This document shows, one piece after another, positions 53,885 to 63,965 of a stretch of 64,000 nucleotides of DNA. This stretch comes from [Haemophilus] ducreyi. Lineage in GTDB: Bacteria > Pseudomonadota > Gammaproteobacteria > Enterobacterales > Pasteurellaceae. The position numbers were made by a program, and so were the translations under genes. A model generated the notes under the pieces. The model searched no databases and was not told where the DNA came from. It worked only from the letters and a program-made list of their open reading frames with translations. The stretch spans positions 1-64,000 of the forward strand of contig NZ_FOJC01000008.1 in assembly GCF_900109315.1 (NCBI RefSeq), written 5' to 3'. The first letter of the stretch is position 1; every line of letters begins with the position of its first letter.

Positions 53885-55263
53885 TTTTCCTCCAACATCT
53901 CAATCAGCTGATCAAATTGTGCCACTGAACGAAGGTCAAGCCATAATTTTTGTTCAGCAAAACGACCAATAATCGGATATTTCAGCATTTTAAATTGTTG
54001 TTCAAGTTGTAATAAATCCCGTTGCGTGGGGGCCGTAATAGTAACCGCTAATGAAGCCAACCTTTCCGTGGGCAATGCTCCACTACCAATCTGAGCCAGG
54101 CTTTGTTCAATCTGTAAATAATAACGCGCATCTAACCGCTTACTTAAGCTATTTTGTAAACGTGTTGCTTTAACACGTAAATGATCAATTGATTGCGTTA
54201 ATAAAGATAACGTTGGTAAATGTGTAGTGAGTTGATCAGGCAATAAATAATGCCTTAACGTTGCTTCTAACCCAGCTAAAATGACTTTATCACAACGTAA
54301 TACTCGCTTCAGTGGATGTGCTTGCAATGCCTCAATATCAGCTTTTTTGCCAACAATAATACCCGCTTGTGGCCCGCCCAACAGTTTATCTGCAGAAAAA
54401 GTAACTAACGCTACACCGCTGGCTACTTTCTGTTGTACTAATGGATCCGCGGGTAAACCAAAGGTCGCCATATCAATTAATGAACCGCTCCCCAGATCAC
54501 TCATCACGGGTAAACCAACTTCTTGACCTAATTCAACTAATTGTTGTTCTGATACTGAATGGGTAAAACCTTGAATTTGGTAATTACTCGTATGTACTTT
54601 CATTAACAACGCCGTGTTTTCATTAATAGCGGCTCGATAATCTTTTAAATGGGTTCGATTAGTGGTGCCCACTTCAACTAGCTTACAGCCCGCTTGTTGC
54701 ATAATGTCCGGAATACGAAAAGCCCCGCCAATTTCAACTAACTCACCTCGTGAAACAATCACTTCTTTACCTTTTGCAAAGGTCGCTAACATTAATAAAA
54801 CAGCCGCTGCATTATTATTCACAACACAAGCCGCTTCAGCGCCCGTGATCTCACAGAGTAATTGAGAAATCGTATTATCACGATGAGCACGTTTGCCTGC
54901 CTCAATATCAAATTCTAAAGCTGAATGATGTCGCATCGCATCACTAGCAGCCGTAATGGCTGCCTCTGACCAAATTGCTCGGCCTAAATTCGTGTGCAAT
55001 ATCGTCCCGGTTAAATTAAAAACCTTCTTCATTGCTATCTGTTGCGTCTGCTGTAAATTTGTTGCAATCAAAGACAATAAATTATTCGCTTGCTGATCCA
55101 CAGGCAAAGATTGATGCGTTAAAATATGCTGTCGCAAGCTGTCAATAACTTGGCGTGCTTGTGCCACAAAAGCTTGATGACCATATTGCTGAATCAAGGC
55201 TATACCTGCTGGTTGCTTGATTAATTTATCTACGGATGGAATAACACTCAATAATTTTTGCAT
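53881..55263 (-). CDS. selA: L-seryl-tRNA(Sec) selenium transferase
   Basis: PLP enzyme that converts Ser-tRNA(Sec) to Sec-tRNA(Sec). The 460 residues begin at 55263 ([20 protein letters not shown]). A reading back to 55464 would run antisense through selC and adds residues with no match to the family. Key stretches: [33 protein letters not shown], and the PLP lysine in [16 protein letters not shown]. It is coupled to selB and divergent from selC 72 bases away, so the full charging-and-decoding set except selD is together. Confidence 0.97.
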   Translation of the reverse strand: MQKLLSVIPSVDKLIKQPAGIALIQQYGHQAFVAQARQVIDSLRQHILTHQSLPVDQQANNLLSLIATNLQQTQQIAMKKVFNLTGTILHTNLGRAIWSEAAITAASDAMRHHSALEFDIEAGKRAHRDNTISQLLCEITGAEAACVVNNNAAAVLLMLATFAKGKEVIVSRGELVEIGGAFRIPDIMQQAGCKLVEVGTTNRTHLKDYRAAINENTALLMKVHTSNYQIQGFTHSVSEQQLVELGQEVGLPVMSDLGSGSLIDMATFGLPADPLVQQKVASGVALVTFSADKLLGGPQAGIIVGKKADIEALQAHPLKRVLRCDKVILAGLEATLRHYLLPDQLTTHLPTLSLLTQSIDHLRVKATRLQNSLSKRLDARYYLQIEQSLAQIGSGALPTERLASLAVTITAPTQRDLLQLEQQFKMLKYPIIGRFAEQKLWLDLRSVAQFDQLIEMLEEK

Positions 55264-55292
55264 AGCAACTTTTTCATAAAAAGAGAGAAACG

Positions 55293-55320
55293 TGGACAAT
55301 TCTAATAAATAAAGTAAAAT
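55293..55320 (+). promoter_or_regulatory. Candidate selC promoter
   Basis: TGGACA (55293-55298) and TAAAAT (55315-55320), 16 bases apart, lie 15 bases before tRNA-Sec. The fit to consensus is moderate. It overlaps the region from which selA must be transcribed on the other strand. Confidence 0.5.
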
Positions 55321-55335
55321 ACTGCTAGACAAAAT

Positions 55336-55430
55336 GGAAGTGAGTCGTCTCCGGTGAGACGGCAGGATTTCAAATCCTGTTAAGGACGCCAGCGTGCTTG
55401 GGTGGGTTCGACTCCCATTCACTTCCGCCA
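55336..55430 (+). tRNA. selC: tRNA-Sec (anticodon TCA)
   Basis: A 95-base tRNA with the long extra arm and 8-base acceptor typical of selenocysteine tRNA: GGAAGTGA pairs with TCACTTCC, followed by GCCA. The anticodon loop is TTTCAAA and the anticodon stem is CAGGA/TCCTG. The D arm CCGGTGAGACGG is like that of E. coli selC. Confidence 0.95.
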
Positions 55431-55546
55431 AACCGCTGATGAAGCTGTTTTTTCTTTTACCCACAGACCTGCAAACGAATCATTTTCACCCATGTGCTAT
55501 CCGTTAAAATAGCTTTTTCTTTATGTTATCTCTAGAGAATCTTATC

Positions 55547-56002
55547 ATGACTAAATCCATTTGCATTATTACCGGCAGTACTTTAGGCAGTGCAGAATAC
55601 GTCGCCGACCATCTTGAGAGTTGCTTAACCGAGCAAGGCTTCCAAGTCGAATTATTCAATCAGCCGACTATTACCGATATTCAGCACCAATCACGATTAA
55701 TTGTAGTCACTAGCACACATGGTGCGGGTGAATTACCTGACAATATCAAACCATTGTTTGCAGATATTGCTCACCAACAATTAGACCTCAGCCAAATGCA
55801 ATTTGGGGTTATTGGTTTAGGGAGCTCTGATTACGACACATTCTGCTATGCAGTAGATATTGTCGAACAAACATTAACCGCTCAACAAGCCAAGCAAGTT
55901 TGTCCATCTGTCCGCATTGACGTCAGCCAAAATTTCGATCACGACGAAACGGCAGAAAAATGGTTAACCACTTTTGTCGAACCACTGATATCCCCCCATT
56001 AA
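55547..56002 (+). CDS. mioC: MioC flavoprotein
   Basis: Flavodoxin-like FMN protein of 151 residues; E. coli MioC supports biotin synthase electron transfer in vitro. The FMN phosphate loop is TGSTLGSAEY and the second flavin loop is TSTHGAGELPDN; GLGSSDYDTFC follows. I start at 55547 (MTKSICIITGST); an upstream reading from 55523 lacks support. In E. coli the gene borders oriC with asnC; here the neighbours are selC and ffh instead. Confidence 0.92.
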   Translation: MTKSICIITGSTLGSAEYVADHLESCLTEQGFQVELFNQPTITDIQHQSRLIVVTSTHGAGELPDNIKPLFADIAHQQLDLSQMQFGVIGLGSSDYDTFCYAVDIVEQTLTAQQAKQVCPSVRIDVSQNFDHDETAEKWLTTFVEPLISPH

Positions 56003-56015
56003 CCCATCATAAATA

Positions 56016-56062
56016 ACTAAAAAGCGGTTGTTTTGCACAAATTTTTTACAAAACAACCGCTT
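56016..56062 (-). terminator. Terminator of ffh (paired uptake sequences)
   Basis: Perfect 14-base arms, AAGCGGTTGTTTTG at 56022-56035 and its complement at 56049-56062. The minus strand continues TTTTTAG, so it chiefly ends ffh; mioC converges on it from the other side. Confidence 0.75.
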
Positions 56063-56081
56063 ATCCTAAGTATTATTTATG

Positions 56082-57467
56082 CTAACGCTTACCGCCAAAC
56101 ATACCACCTAAACCGCCCATACCGCTACCAAGCATACCTTTCATGCCACGCATCATTTTCGCCATACCACCTTTACGCATTTTTTTCATCATACGTTGCA
56201 TATCATCAAACTGCTTCAATAGTTTATTGACATCTTGCACTTGTGTGCCTGAACCTAATGCAATACGACGACGGCGAGAGCCTTTGATAATATCCGGCTG
56301 AACACGTTCTTTTAACGTCATCGAATTAATGATCGCTTCCATTTTAACAAACATTTTATCATCAACTTGATCTTTCACGTGTGTAGGTAAATTCTTCATA
56401 CCCGGCAATTTATCAAGCATCGACATCATCCCGCCCATTTTTTTCATTTCAATTAATTGCTCTCGAAAATCCTCTAAAGTGAAATTATCCCCTTTCTTAA
56501 ATTTTTGGGCAATTTTTTCCGCTTTTTCTTGATCGACCGAACGCTGTAAATCTTCAATTAAAGACATTACATCGCCCATACCAAGAATACGAGAAGCCAC
56601 ACGATCAGGATGGAAAGGCTCTAACGCATCTGTTTTTTCCCCTACACCTAAAAATTTAATCGGTTTACCGGTAATCTGTCGAATAGATAACGCCGCACCA
56701 CCACGCGCATCACCATCAACTTTAGTTAAAATAACCCCGGTTAATGGCAATGCTTCATTAAATGCTTTAGCTGTATTAGCTGCATCTTGCCCCGTCATTG
56801 CATCAACAGTAAACAACGTTTCTACAGGATTCAACAGCTGATGTAATTGCTGAATTTCTGTCATCATATCAGTATCAATATGCAACCGACCTGCTGTATC
56901 TACAATCAATACATCAAAGAAATTCAGCTTGGCATATTTAAGTGCTTCTTGCGCAATCACTGTTGACTGTTGATTCGTTTCAGTTGGGAAAAAGTCAACA
57001 TTCAAGCTTTCTGCTAAGGTTTGCAACTGTTTAATCGCAGCAGGACGATATACGTCAGCAGAAACAACCAACACTTTTTTCTTATGGCGTTCTTTTAAAA
57101 ACTTAGCTAATTTACCCACAGAGGTCGTTTTACCCGCACCTTGCAAACCTGCCATTAAAATAACTGCAGGCGGTTGCGAAGCTAAATTTAATTCCTCATT
57201 TGCTTCGCCCATCGCCGCTTCAAGTTCGCTCTGAACAATTTTAAGAAACTCTTGACCCGGTGTTAAACTTTTATTCACCTCAACACCTAATGCGCGTTCT
57301 TTTACCTTATTAATAAATTCACGCACCACGGGTAATGCAACATCAGCTTCTAATAATGCCATTCGCACTTCACGTAACGTATCCTTAATATTGTCTTCTG
57401 TTAAACGCCCTTTACCAGTAATATTGCGTAACGTTTTCGATAATCTATCCGATAAGTTTTCAAACAT
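56082..57467 (-). CDS. ffh: Signal recognition particle protein Ffh
   Basis: SRP54 homologue that targets membrane proteins with 4.5S RNA. The 461 residues comprise the N domain, the G domain (P-loop GLQGAGKTTSVGKLA, DTAGRLHID, TKVDGDARGGAAL) and the methionine-rich M domain (KMGGMMSMLDKLPGM and DDMQRMMKKMRKGGMAKMM) that binds signal peptides and RNA, ending in a glycine/methionine-rich tail. Confidence 0.98.
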   Translation of the reverse strand: MFENLSDRLSKTLRNITGKGRLTEDNIKDTLREVRMALLEADVALPVVREFINKVKERALGVEVNKSLTPGQEFLKIVQSELEAAMGEANEELNLASQPPAVILMAGLQGAGKTTSVGKLAKFLKERHKKKVLVVSADVYRPAAIKQLQTLAESLNVDFFPTETNQQSTVIAQEALKYAKLNFFDVLIVDTAGRLHIDTDMMTEIQQLHQLLNPVETLFTVDAMTGQDAANTAKAFNEALPLTGVILTKVDGDARGGAALSIRQITGKPIKFLGVGEKTDALEPFHPDRVASRILGMGDVMSLIEDLQRSVDQEKAEKIAQKFKKGDNFTLEDFREQLIEMKKMGGMMSMLDKLPGMKNLPTHVKDQVDDKMFVKMEAIINSMTLKERVQPDIIKGSRRRRIALGSGTQVQDVNKLLKQFDDMQRMMKKMRKGGMAKMMRGMKGMLGSGMGGLGGMFGGKR

Positions 57468-57533
57468 AGTATTCTCTTTTAGCCAATTTTGATCAAATAT
57501 AACCGCTTAAATACGGTAAAATGCGAGCATTAT

Positions 57534-57569
57534 ACAAAAAAACCGCCTTTATTGCATAAATAAAGACGG
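57534..57569 (-). terminator. Terminator of the MFS transporter gene
   Basis: Eleven-base arms, CCGCCTTTATT at 57543-57553 and AATAAAGACGG at 57559-57569, with one mismatch. On the minus strand seven T follow directly. It separates the transporter from ffh. Confidence 0.8.
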
Positions 57570-57597
57570 ATCTAAAAAAATTACTGAATAACGCAAA

Positions 57598-58806
57598 TTA
57601 TTCTAATTCTTTGCCTTTCAACTCTGGAATTAAGAAAATTGTGGCGAAAATATCCAGCAGATAAATCGAGGCCAATAATATAATAGCCATTTGGAAAGAA
57701 TAAACCGCTACAATTGCCCCAACTACCATAGGTCCAAGCCCACCAACCGCACGGCCTAAATTAAATAGTACATTCTGTGCGGTGGCACGAGCAGCCGTTG
57801 GATAAGCTTCTGACATTAAGGCACCATAACCGCCCATCATACCATTTACAAACATACCTAGAAACGCACCGGCAAACAACATATGAGTAGGATCAATTAA
57901 TTGAGAATAAGTAAAAATACTTATCACAGCGCCTACTTGAAACAGGATAAAGCTTGGTTTACGTCCAATTCGATCCGCTAATTGCCCAAATATCCAAATA
58001 CCTAGCATCATTCCAAAGATAGTAACTGCCGTCCATATCCCAGATTTAGTTAAACTAAACCCTAATTGCTTCGATAAAAAATTAGGTAACCAAATCATAA
58101 TACCGTAATAACCAAAATTTTGGACTGAGGTGAGCACAACAATGCCTAAACTAGTTTTAGTGGTCGCCCAATCCTTAACTAATAATTTAAATGACTCTAA
58201 TTTAGTTGGTTTGGCTAACTTTACTTTTTGAATAAACACTTCTGGTTCATGCAGTTTTACCCGTAAATACCAAGCGATAAAAGCCGGGAAAACACCGACT
58301 AAAAACATACCGCGCCAACCAATAATGGGCAATAAAAATGGTGTTAATAAAGCAGCGGCTAATACCCCGACTTGCCAGCCTAAAGCAACATAAGAAGCCG
58401 CCTTAGCTCGATGACGAGCAGGCCACGCTTCTGCCGCTAAAGCCATACCAATCCCAAATTCTCCTCCCAAACCAATGCCTGCAATCACACGATAAACCAG
58501 TAAATCCCAATAGCCTTGAGCAAAAGCACATAAGCCTGTAAAAACAGAAAATAACACAATAGTCCACGTGAGCACACGTACTCTGCCATATTTATCACTT
58601 AATGCACCAAAAATAATCCCACCCGCAACGGCACCAATTAAAGTCCAAGTCACTAATGAGCCCGCTTGCGTAGGGGATAAGGCTAAATCTGCCGAAATTG
58701 CGGTTAACATAAAACCAAGAATAAGAAGATCAAAACCGTCCATTGCATAACCGACCGCTGATCCAATTAAGGCTTTCCAGCCATAACTATTTACATGAGA
58801 ATTCAT
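57598..58806 (-). CDS. Major facilitator superfamily transporter, acid symporter-like
   Basis: About 402 residues with 12 predicted membrane helices. The MFS loop motif reads GALSDKYGRVRVL after helix 2 and is repeated as GQLADRIGRKPSF in the second half. YAMDGFDLLILGFML in helix 1 is the aspartate-containing motif of the aromatic-acid:H+ symporter and sialate/lactate-type branches. I start at 58806 (MNSHVNSYGWKALIG), with AAAGGAC upstream; a TTG at 58839 gives 11 more. Substrate cannot be told from sequence, and there is no catabolic operon beside it. Confidence 0.85.
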   Translation of the reverse strand: MNSHVNSYGWKALIGSAVGYAMDGFDLLILGFMLTAISADLALSPTQAGSLVTWTLIGAVAGGIIFGALSDKYGRVRVLTWTIVLFSVFTGLCAFAQGYWDLLVYRVIAGIGLGGEFGIGMALAAEAWPARHRAKAASYVALGWQVGVLAAALLTPFLLPIIGWRGMFLVGVFPAFIAWYLRVKLHEPEVFIQKVKLAKPTKLESFKLLVKDWATTKTSLGIVVLTSVQNFGYYGIMIWLPNFLSKQLGFSLTKSGIWTAVTIFGMMLGIWIFGQLADRIGRKPSFILFQVGAVISIFTYSQLIDPTHMLFAGAFLGMFVNGMMGGYGALMSEAYPTAARATAQNVLFNLGRAVGGLGPMVVGAIVAVYSFQMAIILLASIYLLDIFATIFLIPELKGKELE

Positions 58807-58969
58807 ATTTGTTGTCCTTTCGCTACTCGCTGGTAGCAATTAAAGAAAATTAATAGAAAAGTAATAAGATGAGAATGTTATAAAAACAAAAAGAGTTTAC
58901 GCTGAGTTAAATTATTTTTCAATATAGTAAAAGCAAATGAACGAAAATATCCAAATAACTCTCTCTAAA

Positions 58970-59005
58970 GATAAAAACCCTGAGAATAATAACTACTCTC
59001 AGGGC
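58970..59005 (-). terminator. Terminator of the tRNA-Phe/tRNA-Asn unit
   Basis: CCCTGAGA at 58978-58985 pairs with TCTCAGGG at 58997-59004. On the minus strand it is followed by TTTTTATC, ten bases after the tRNA-Asn end. Confidence 0.85.
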
Positions 59006-59014
59006 TTAGAAATA

Positions 59015-59090
59015 TGGCTCCTCCTGCTGGACTTGAACCAGCGACATATGGATTAACAGTCCACCGTTCTACCGACTGAACTAAGGAGGA
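59015..59090 (-). tRNA. tRNA-Asn (anticodon GTT)
   Basis: 76 bases including encoded CCA. Acceptor TCCTCCT pairs with AGGAGGA, the anticodon loop is CTGTTAA and the T loop is TTCAAGT. Five bases downstream of tRNA-Phe in the same transcript. Confidence 0.97.
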
Positions 59091-59095
59091 ATTGA

Positions 59096-59171
59096 TGGTG
59101 CCTCGAAGCGGAATCGAACCACCGACACGGGGATTTTCAATCCCCTGCTCTACCGACTGAGCTATCGAGGC
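59096..59171 (-). tRNA. tRNA-Phe (anticodon GAA)
   Basis: 76 bases including encoded CCA. Acceptor GCCTCGA pairs with the 3' CGAGGC, the anticodon loop is TTGAAAA and the T loop is TTCGATT. First gene of a two-tRNA unit. Confidence 0.97.
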
Positions 59172-59191
59172 AACACTTTGTTGCGGAGTGG

Positions 59192-59220
59192 ATTATGCTT
59201 ATTTATCTGCAACTCGTCAA
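59192..59220 (-). promoter_or_regulatory. Promoter of the tRNA-Phe/tRNA-Asn unit
   Basis: On the minus strand TTGACG (59215-59220) and CATAAT (59192-59197) are 17 bases apart, 20 bases before the tRNA-Phe start. Confidence 0.75.
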
Positions 59221-59298
59221 ATATTTTTTGCAAAAATCATAAAAAACAACGTTTAAGCGTATTTTTTTTATACTTTACGCTAAAAAAAGCAACACCGC

Positions 59299-60402
59299 TT
59301 AACGAATATTTATATATTTTTGACGTGCCTTAGACACTTTATTTAAGTAATTGCGCGCTTGTTTAGATGGATGAGCCGTAGCTAAAACACGATAAACCGC
59401 ATCAGAAGACAATTGGTTAATACGATTAAATGCAGAAGTTCGATCTGCGTCAAACACTTTTAAAACAGCGCCCGCACCACTGTTATAAGCAGAAATAATC
59501 GCATAACGTTTTGAAACCGGATCATTAATCCCGTCTAAATATTCATTGCGTAAAATGGCTAAATACAATGTACCCGCATCAATATTATTAGCAGGATCAT
59601 GCAAATAAGCACGATCAGGCTGGCCACTCATTCCCTTACGAACGAAAATATCCCGCCCAGCGGTACGCGGCACAACTTGCATTAAACCGATAGCATTTGC
59701 ATAACTGACTGCATACGGGTTAAAGGACGATTCTACTTCCATAATGCCGAAAATTAAGCTTGTTTCAATGCCGTAACGTTTCGCCATTTTGCGAACTAAA
59801 GGCAAATACTTTCTTGCTCGCACTTCAACGTGATCAGCCACCATTTTAATGGTTACGTAAATGACTGCCCGCCCATTCTGTAAACGGCGTGTTTTTAATT
59901 GATGCTGTAACAAGTGACTAGCAAAATCGTTTGCAATCGCAACATTGATAATATCACGCCCAAATTGATCTTTAACCTGACGCGCTAAAAATGGTTTTTT
60001 ACTGATTGGTGTATCGCCTGAATTAAATAAATCAATACCGCGCGGATCTGCTCCCATCAATAAAGTATGAATGATGCTATTGCGTAAATGATTTTGGTTA
60101 CCTAGCGTTTCAATGGTAATCAATCCATCTTCAAATGAAATATGGCTACGTGTGTAATATTTATCCGTATATTTGACATAATCTTTTTTGCTGGCGACTA
60201 ACAATTCATTACTGCCCCAAATATCATCAATATTATGCGAAAATTGACCGGTTAAAATATCTAATCCATTGGTATCTTTAGATAAATAATTAAAGGGTGA
60301 TTTAATTTTTTTACCTTTTGCAGATATAGTTGACTTACTACTACAAGCCGCTAAAAACGGAACAACCAAACAAAAGGGTAAATATTTAGCATATTTTCTC
60401 AT
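59299..60402 (-). CDS. mltC: Membrane-bound lytic transglycosylase C
   Basis: Outer-membrane lipoprotein that cleaves peptidoglycan to 1,6-anhydro ends. The lipobox is FLAAC, with Cys20 the lipidated residue. The 367 residues include the C-terminal lysozyme-like domain with the catalytic Glu in [15 protein letters not shown] and [13 protein letters not shown]. Last gene of the mutY-yggX-mltC operon, three bases after yggX. Confidence 0.96.
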   Translation of the reverse strand: MRKYAKYLPFCLVVPFLAACSSKSTISAKGKKIKSPFNYLSKDTNGLDILTGQFSHNIDDIWGSNELLVASKKDYVKYTDKYYTRSHISFEDGLITIETLGNQNHLRNSIIHTLLMGADPRGIDLFNSGDTPISKKPFLARQVKDQFGRDIINVAIANDFASHLLQHQLKTRRLQNGRAVIYVTIKMVADHVEVRARKYLPLVRKMAKRYGIETSLIFGIMEVESSFNPYAVSYANAIGLMQVVPRTAGRDIFVRKGMSGQPDRAYLHDPANNIDAGTLYLAILRNEYLDGINDPVSKRYAIISAYNSGAGAVLKVFDADRTSAFNRINQLSSDAVYRVLATAHPSKQARNYLNKVSKARQKYINIR

Positions 60403-60405
60403 GCA

Positions 60406-60690
60406 CTACGCCTTAGTATTGGTTTGAACCGGTACATATCCATCAATATGGACGTCCTTACCTTCAAATAAAAAGTTCACCATTTCTGCTTCAAGTAATT
60501 GTCGGTGTTCTGGATTCATCATATTTAATTTTTTCTCATTCACAAGCATTGTCTGTTTTTTAATCCATTCAGCCCACGCTTGTTTACTAATTGAATTAAA
60601 AATGCGTTTACCCAATTCACCTGGATATAATTGAAAGTCTAAGCCTTCTGCTTCTTGTTTTAAATATTCACAAAATACCATACGAGCCAT
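60406..60690 (-). CDS. yggX: YggX iron-sulfur protection protein
   Basis: A 94-residue protein with the family start [19 protein letters not shown], including its single redox cysteine Cys7. YggX guards labile Fe-S clusters against oxidation and may traffic iron. It lies between mutY, itself an Fe-S enzyme, and mltC, the order seen in E. coli. Confidence 0.97.
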   Translation of the reverse strand: MARMVFCEYLKQEAEGLDFQLYPGELGKRIFNSISKQAWAEWIKKQTMLVNEKKLNMMNPEHRQLLEAEMVNFLFEGKDVHIDGYVPVQTNTKA

Positions 60691-60693
60691 TTT

Positions 60694-61839
60694 TTATTCC
60701 TTATACGTCAAACTAAGTTCATCTAAAATTTTTTTCACCGGCGCAGCTAAGCCAACTTCATTAGTCGCATGTAAATCATACCAATAATTCTCACTTGAAG
60801 ATACAGATTTACAATAATCACTCACCGGCTCTTGTGCCACAAGCGGTGGCATTTGCACAGAATGTTGTGCTTCTAAATCGACCAAAATAGGGGTAATATC
60901 CAAATAAAAGTGGCTAAATGTATGCCTAAAAGTAATTAATTGCTGGGAAATTTGCCAATTTTTAGCTGAAATAGTCCGCTTAATGGTGTCAAAATCTTCA
61001 AACTGAGGAAAACTGTATAATCCCCCCCATAGTCCTTTTGCTGCACGCTGTTGCAATAAAATGCGTGTACCTGATTTAACCACCAGAAAATAGGTTTGTC
61101 GCTCAGGCAATTGTTTTTTGGGCTTTTTAGCAGGATATTTATCCCATACAGCCAAACGCGCGGCTTCACATTGCGTTTCAAGTGGACAAATTGCACATTT
61201 TGGCTTACTGCGATTACAAATTAATGCGCCTAAATCCATCATTGCTTGGTTAAAATCAGCGACCTGTCTATTCGGTGTAACTTGGGCAGTTAATAACCAT
61301 AATTTATTTTCAACCGCTTTTTCGCCACTCCATCCCTCAACAAGAAAAACTCGTGATAATACCCGCTTTACATTGCCATCTAGGATGGGATAAGGCGCAT
61401 CTAACACTGAAGATAAAATGGCACCTACCGTGCTTCTACCAATGCCTGCCAACGACAAAACCTGATCAAACTCACGCGGAAATTGGCCAGCAAATTGATC
61501 ACGGATTTGTTGCGCGGCTTTATGTAAATTACGTGCACGTGCATAATAGCCCAAGCCTGTCCACAAATGTAATACTTCATCAATTTCAGCATTCGCTAAA
61601 TCAATCACCGTAGGAAAGCGCGCCATAAAGCGTTCGAAATAAGGTATGACAGTAGCAACTTGCGTTTGTTGCAACATAACTTCAGATAACCACACACTAT
61701 ATAACGTTTTATTTTTTTGCCACGGCAAATGGTGCCGACCATATTGTTTAAACCAAGCTAATACTGCTTGTGCAAAAGGCATTTCAACTGTTGCTTGAGC
61801 CAAAGGGAAAGGAGATTGTTTCACACCAAACTTCTTCAA
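60694..61839 (-). CDS. mutY: Adenine DNA glycosylase MutY
   Basis: Removes adenine mispaired with 8-oxoguanine. The 381 residues contain the helix-hairpin-helix ([12 protein letters not shown]) and catalytic Asp region, the Fe-S cluster motif C-x6-C-x2-C-x5-C (in [17 protein letters not shown]), and the C-terminal NUDIX-like 8-oxoG recognition domain. First gene of the mutY-yggX-mltC operon. Confidence 0.97.
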   Translation of the reverse strand: MKKFGVKQSPFPLAQATVEMPFAQAVLAWFKQYGRHHLPWQKNKTLYSVWLSEVMLQQTQVATVIPYFERFMARFPTVIDLANAEIDEVLHLWTGLGYYARARNLHKAAQQIRDQFAGQFPREFDQVLSLAGIGRSTVGAILSSVLDAPYPILDGNVKRVLSRVFLVEGWSGEKAVENKLWLLTAQVTPNRQVADFNQAMMDLGALICNRSKPKCAICPLETQCEAARLAVWDKYPAKKPKKQLPERQTYFLVVKSGTRILLQQRAAKGLWGGLYSFPQFEDFDTIKRTISAKNWQISQQLITFRHTFSHFYLDITPILVDLEAQHSVQMPPLVAQEPVSDYCKSVSSSENYWYDLHATNEVGLAAPVKKILDELSLTYKE

Positions 61840-61964
61840 AAACCAATAAATAACACTGTTTATGATACTGTAAGCGGTCTATTTTCACAAAAATTTCGCA
61901 CTCATTATGCTTAGTCAATATTTAACATCAATCACATGCTACTGATGAAATCTGCCCGCTTTCC

Positions 61965-61994
61965 CTTGAAAAAAGCGTGCTAACGCCCCAAATA
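61965..61994 (+). promoter_or_regulatory. Sigma-32 (heat-shock) promoter of hslVU
   Basis: CTTGAAA (61965-61971), a 14-base spacer and CCCCAAATA (61986-61994) fit the RpoH consensus CTTGAAA-N13/15-CCCCATNT closely. It lies about 40 bases before hslV, which is RpoH-controlled in E. coli. Confidence 0.75.
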
Positions 61995-62034
61995 TTATTC
62001 TGTTTTTGCTAAAATGCTAAAAGAAGGATTTAAC

Positions 62035-62556
62035 ATGACAACTATCGTATGTGTTCGCAAAGATGGCAAAGTGGCTATTGGTGGCGATGGACAAGCAACA
62101 TTAGGCAATTGCGTAGAAAAAGGCACAGTACGCAAAGTTCGGCGCTTATACAAAGATAAAGTCATTACCGGTTTTGCTGGCTCTACTGCCGATGCCTTTA
62201 TTTTACGTGATCTATTCGAGAAAAAATTAGAGCTACACCAAGGCCATTTAGTTAAATCAGCCGTTGAACTGGCTAAAGAATGGCGTACAGAGCGCGCTTT
62301 ACGTAAATTAGAAGCCATGATGATTGTCGCTAATGAATCAGAATTTTTACTTGTATCTGGCTCCGGCGATGTAATTGAACCAGAACAAGACGTGTTAGCC
62401 ATCGGATCTGGTGGTAATTTCGCAAAATCTGCAGCATTAGCATTATTACGCACTGAAAATAATTTAACCGCTAAACAGATCGTTGCAGAAGCGCTCAAAA
62501 TTGCGGGTGATATTGATATTTACTCAAATCACAATCATGTTATCGAAGAAGTCTAA
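62035..62556 (+). CDS. hslV: HslV protease subunit
   Basis: Proteasome-like threonine protease that degrades unfolded proteins with HslU. The 173 residues begin [20 protein letters not shown]; the initiator Met is removed to expose the catalytic Thr1. AGAAGGA precedes the chosen ATG; an in-frame ATG at 62014 would hide Thr1 and is rejected. First gene of hslVU, behind a heat-shock promoter. Confidence 0.98.
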   Translation: MTTIVCVRKDGKVAIGGDGQATLGNCVEKGTVRKVRRLYKDKVITGFAGSTADAFILRDLFEKKLELHQGHLVKSAVELAKEWRTERALRKLEAMMIVANESEFLLVSGSGDVIEPEQDVLAIGSGGNFAKSAALALLRTENNLTAKQIVAEALKIAGDIDIYSNHNHVIEEV

Positions 62557-62642
62557 CTTTTTATAATGGCATCGGTTATTACCCCATGTCTTTAATTTTT
62601 CACCATTCGTAACAACGAATGTTATCAGCTAGGATCAAAATT

Positions 62643-63965
62643 ATGTCAATAACTCCTCGTGAAATTGTGTCGGAATTAGATGCTCATATTATCGGCCAAA
62701 CTGAAGCTAAACGTGCTGTCGCCATTGCATTACGTAACCGCTGGCGTCGTATGCAATTATCGGAAGATTTACGCCAAGAAGTTACGCCCAAAAATATTCT
62801 CATGATCGGGCCAACCGGGGTTGGTAAAACAGAAATCGCTCGCCGTTTAGCGAAATTAGCTCAAGCACCATTCATTAAAGTAGAAGCCACCAAATTCACG
62901 GAAGTGGGGTATGTTGGCAAGGAAGTCGATTCTATTATTAAAGATTTAACTGAAGTTTCGATGAAGTTAGTTAAAGAACAAGCGGTCGAAAAAAATCGTA
63001 TACGCGCACAAGATGCAGCAGAAGATCGTATTTTAGACGTATTATTGCCACCTGCGAAAGATCAGTGGGGCAACGTTCAAGAAACCGATAATGCCTCAAC
63101 CCGTCAAATTTTCCGCAAAAAATTACGTGAAGGCAGTTTAGATGACAAAGAAATTGATATTGATGTCGCCTCTCAAGTCAATGTTGAAATTATGACACCA
63201 CCCGGTATGGAAGAGATGACTTCGCAACTTCAATCCTTATTTGAAGGAATGTCACCTAATAAAACCCAAAAACGCAAAATGAAAATTAAAGATGCGTTAA
63301 AAGTAATGTTAGATGAAGAAGCGGCAAAATTAGTTAATCAGGAAGAACTTAAACAACAAGCCATTGAAGCCGTTGAACAACACGGCATCGTTTTCATTGA
63401 TGAGATTGATAAAATCTGTAAAAAAAGCGGTAATTCTGGTGGCGATGTATCGCGTGAAGGTGTTCAGCGTGATTTATTACCCATTATTGAAGGCTCAACC
63501 GTCAATACCAAATATGGTATGGTTAAAACCGATCATATTTTATTTATCTGTTCTGGGGCATTCCAAATCGCTCGCCCATCTGATTTATTACCCGAATTAC
63601 AAGGCCGTTTACCTATTCGCGTTGAATTAAAATCGCTTACCAAAGCTGATTTTGAACGTATTTTAACTGAACCGAATGCTTCATTAACCTTGCAATATCG
63701 AGAACTAATGAAAACAGAAGGTGTTACGATTGAGTTTACCCAAGATGCTATTAGTAAAATAGCCGAATCTGCTTTCCGAGTCAACGAAAAAACTGAAAAC
63801 ACTGGTGCTCGTCGTTTACATACCGTATTAGAGCGTTTAATGGATGGTATTTCGTTTGATGCTAATGAACGCGCGGGTGAACACATTGTGATTGATGAAA
63901 AATATGTGGCAACGGCTTTAAATGATGTAGTTGAAAACGAAGATTTAAGTCGCTTTATTTTATAA
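62643..63965 (+). CDS. hslU: HslU ATPase subunit
   Basis: AAA+ unfoldase that feeds substrates to HslV. The 440 residues start [20 protein letters not shown], with Walker [16 protein letters not shown], Walker [11 protein letters not shown], a sensor and arginine-finger region ([15 protein letters not shown]), and the C-terminal tail LSRFIL that inserts into HslV. TAGGATC lies upstream. The window ends 35 bases after the stop. Confidence 0.98.
   Translation: MSITPREIVSELDAHIIGQTEAKRAVAIALRNRWRRMQLSEDLRQEVTPKNILMIGPTGVGKTEIARRLAKLAQAPFIKVEATKFTEVGYVGKEVDSIIKDLTEVSMKLVKEQAVEKNRIRAQDAAEDRILDVLLPPAKDQWGNVQETDNASTRQIFRKKLREGSLDDKEIDIDVASQVNVEIMTPPGMEEMTSQLQSLFEGMSPNKTQKRKMKIKDALKVMLDEEAAKLVNQEELKQQAIEAVEQHGIVFIDEIDKICKKSGNSGGDVSREGVQRDLLPIIEGSTVNTKYGMVKTDHILFICSGAFQIARPSDLLPELQGRLPIRVELKSLTKADFERILTEPNASLTLQYRELMKTEGVTIEFTQDAISKIAESAFRVNEKTENTGARRLHTVLERLMDGISFDANERAGEHIVIDEKYVATALNDVVENEDLSRFIL

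Noticed and set aside
55264..55464. N-terminal extension of selA
   Set aside because: The extra 67 residues are antisense to selC and show no match to SelA; the ATG at 55263 gives the normal length.
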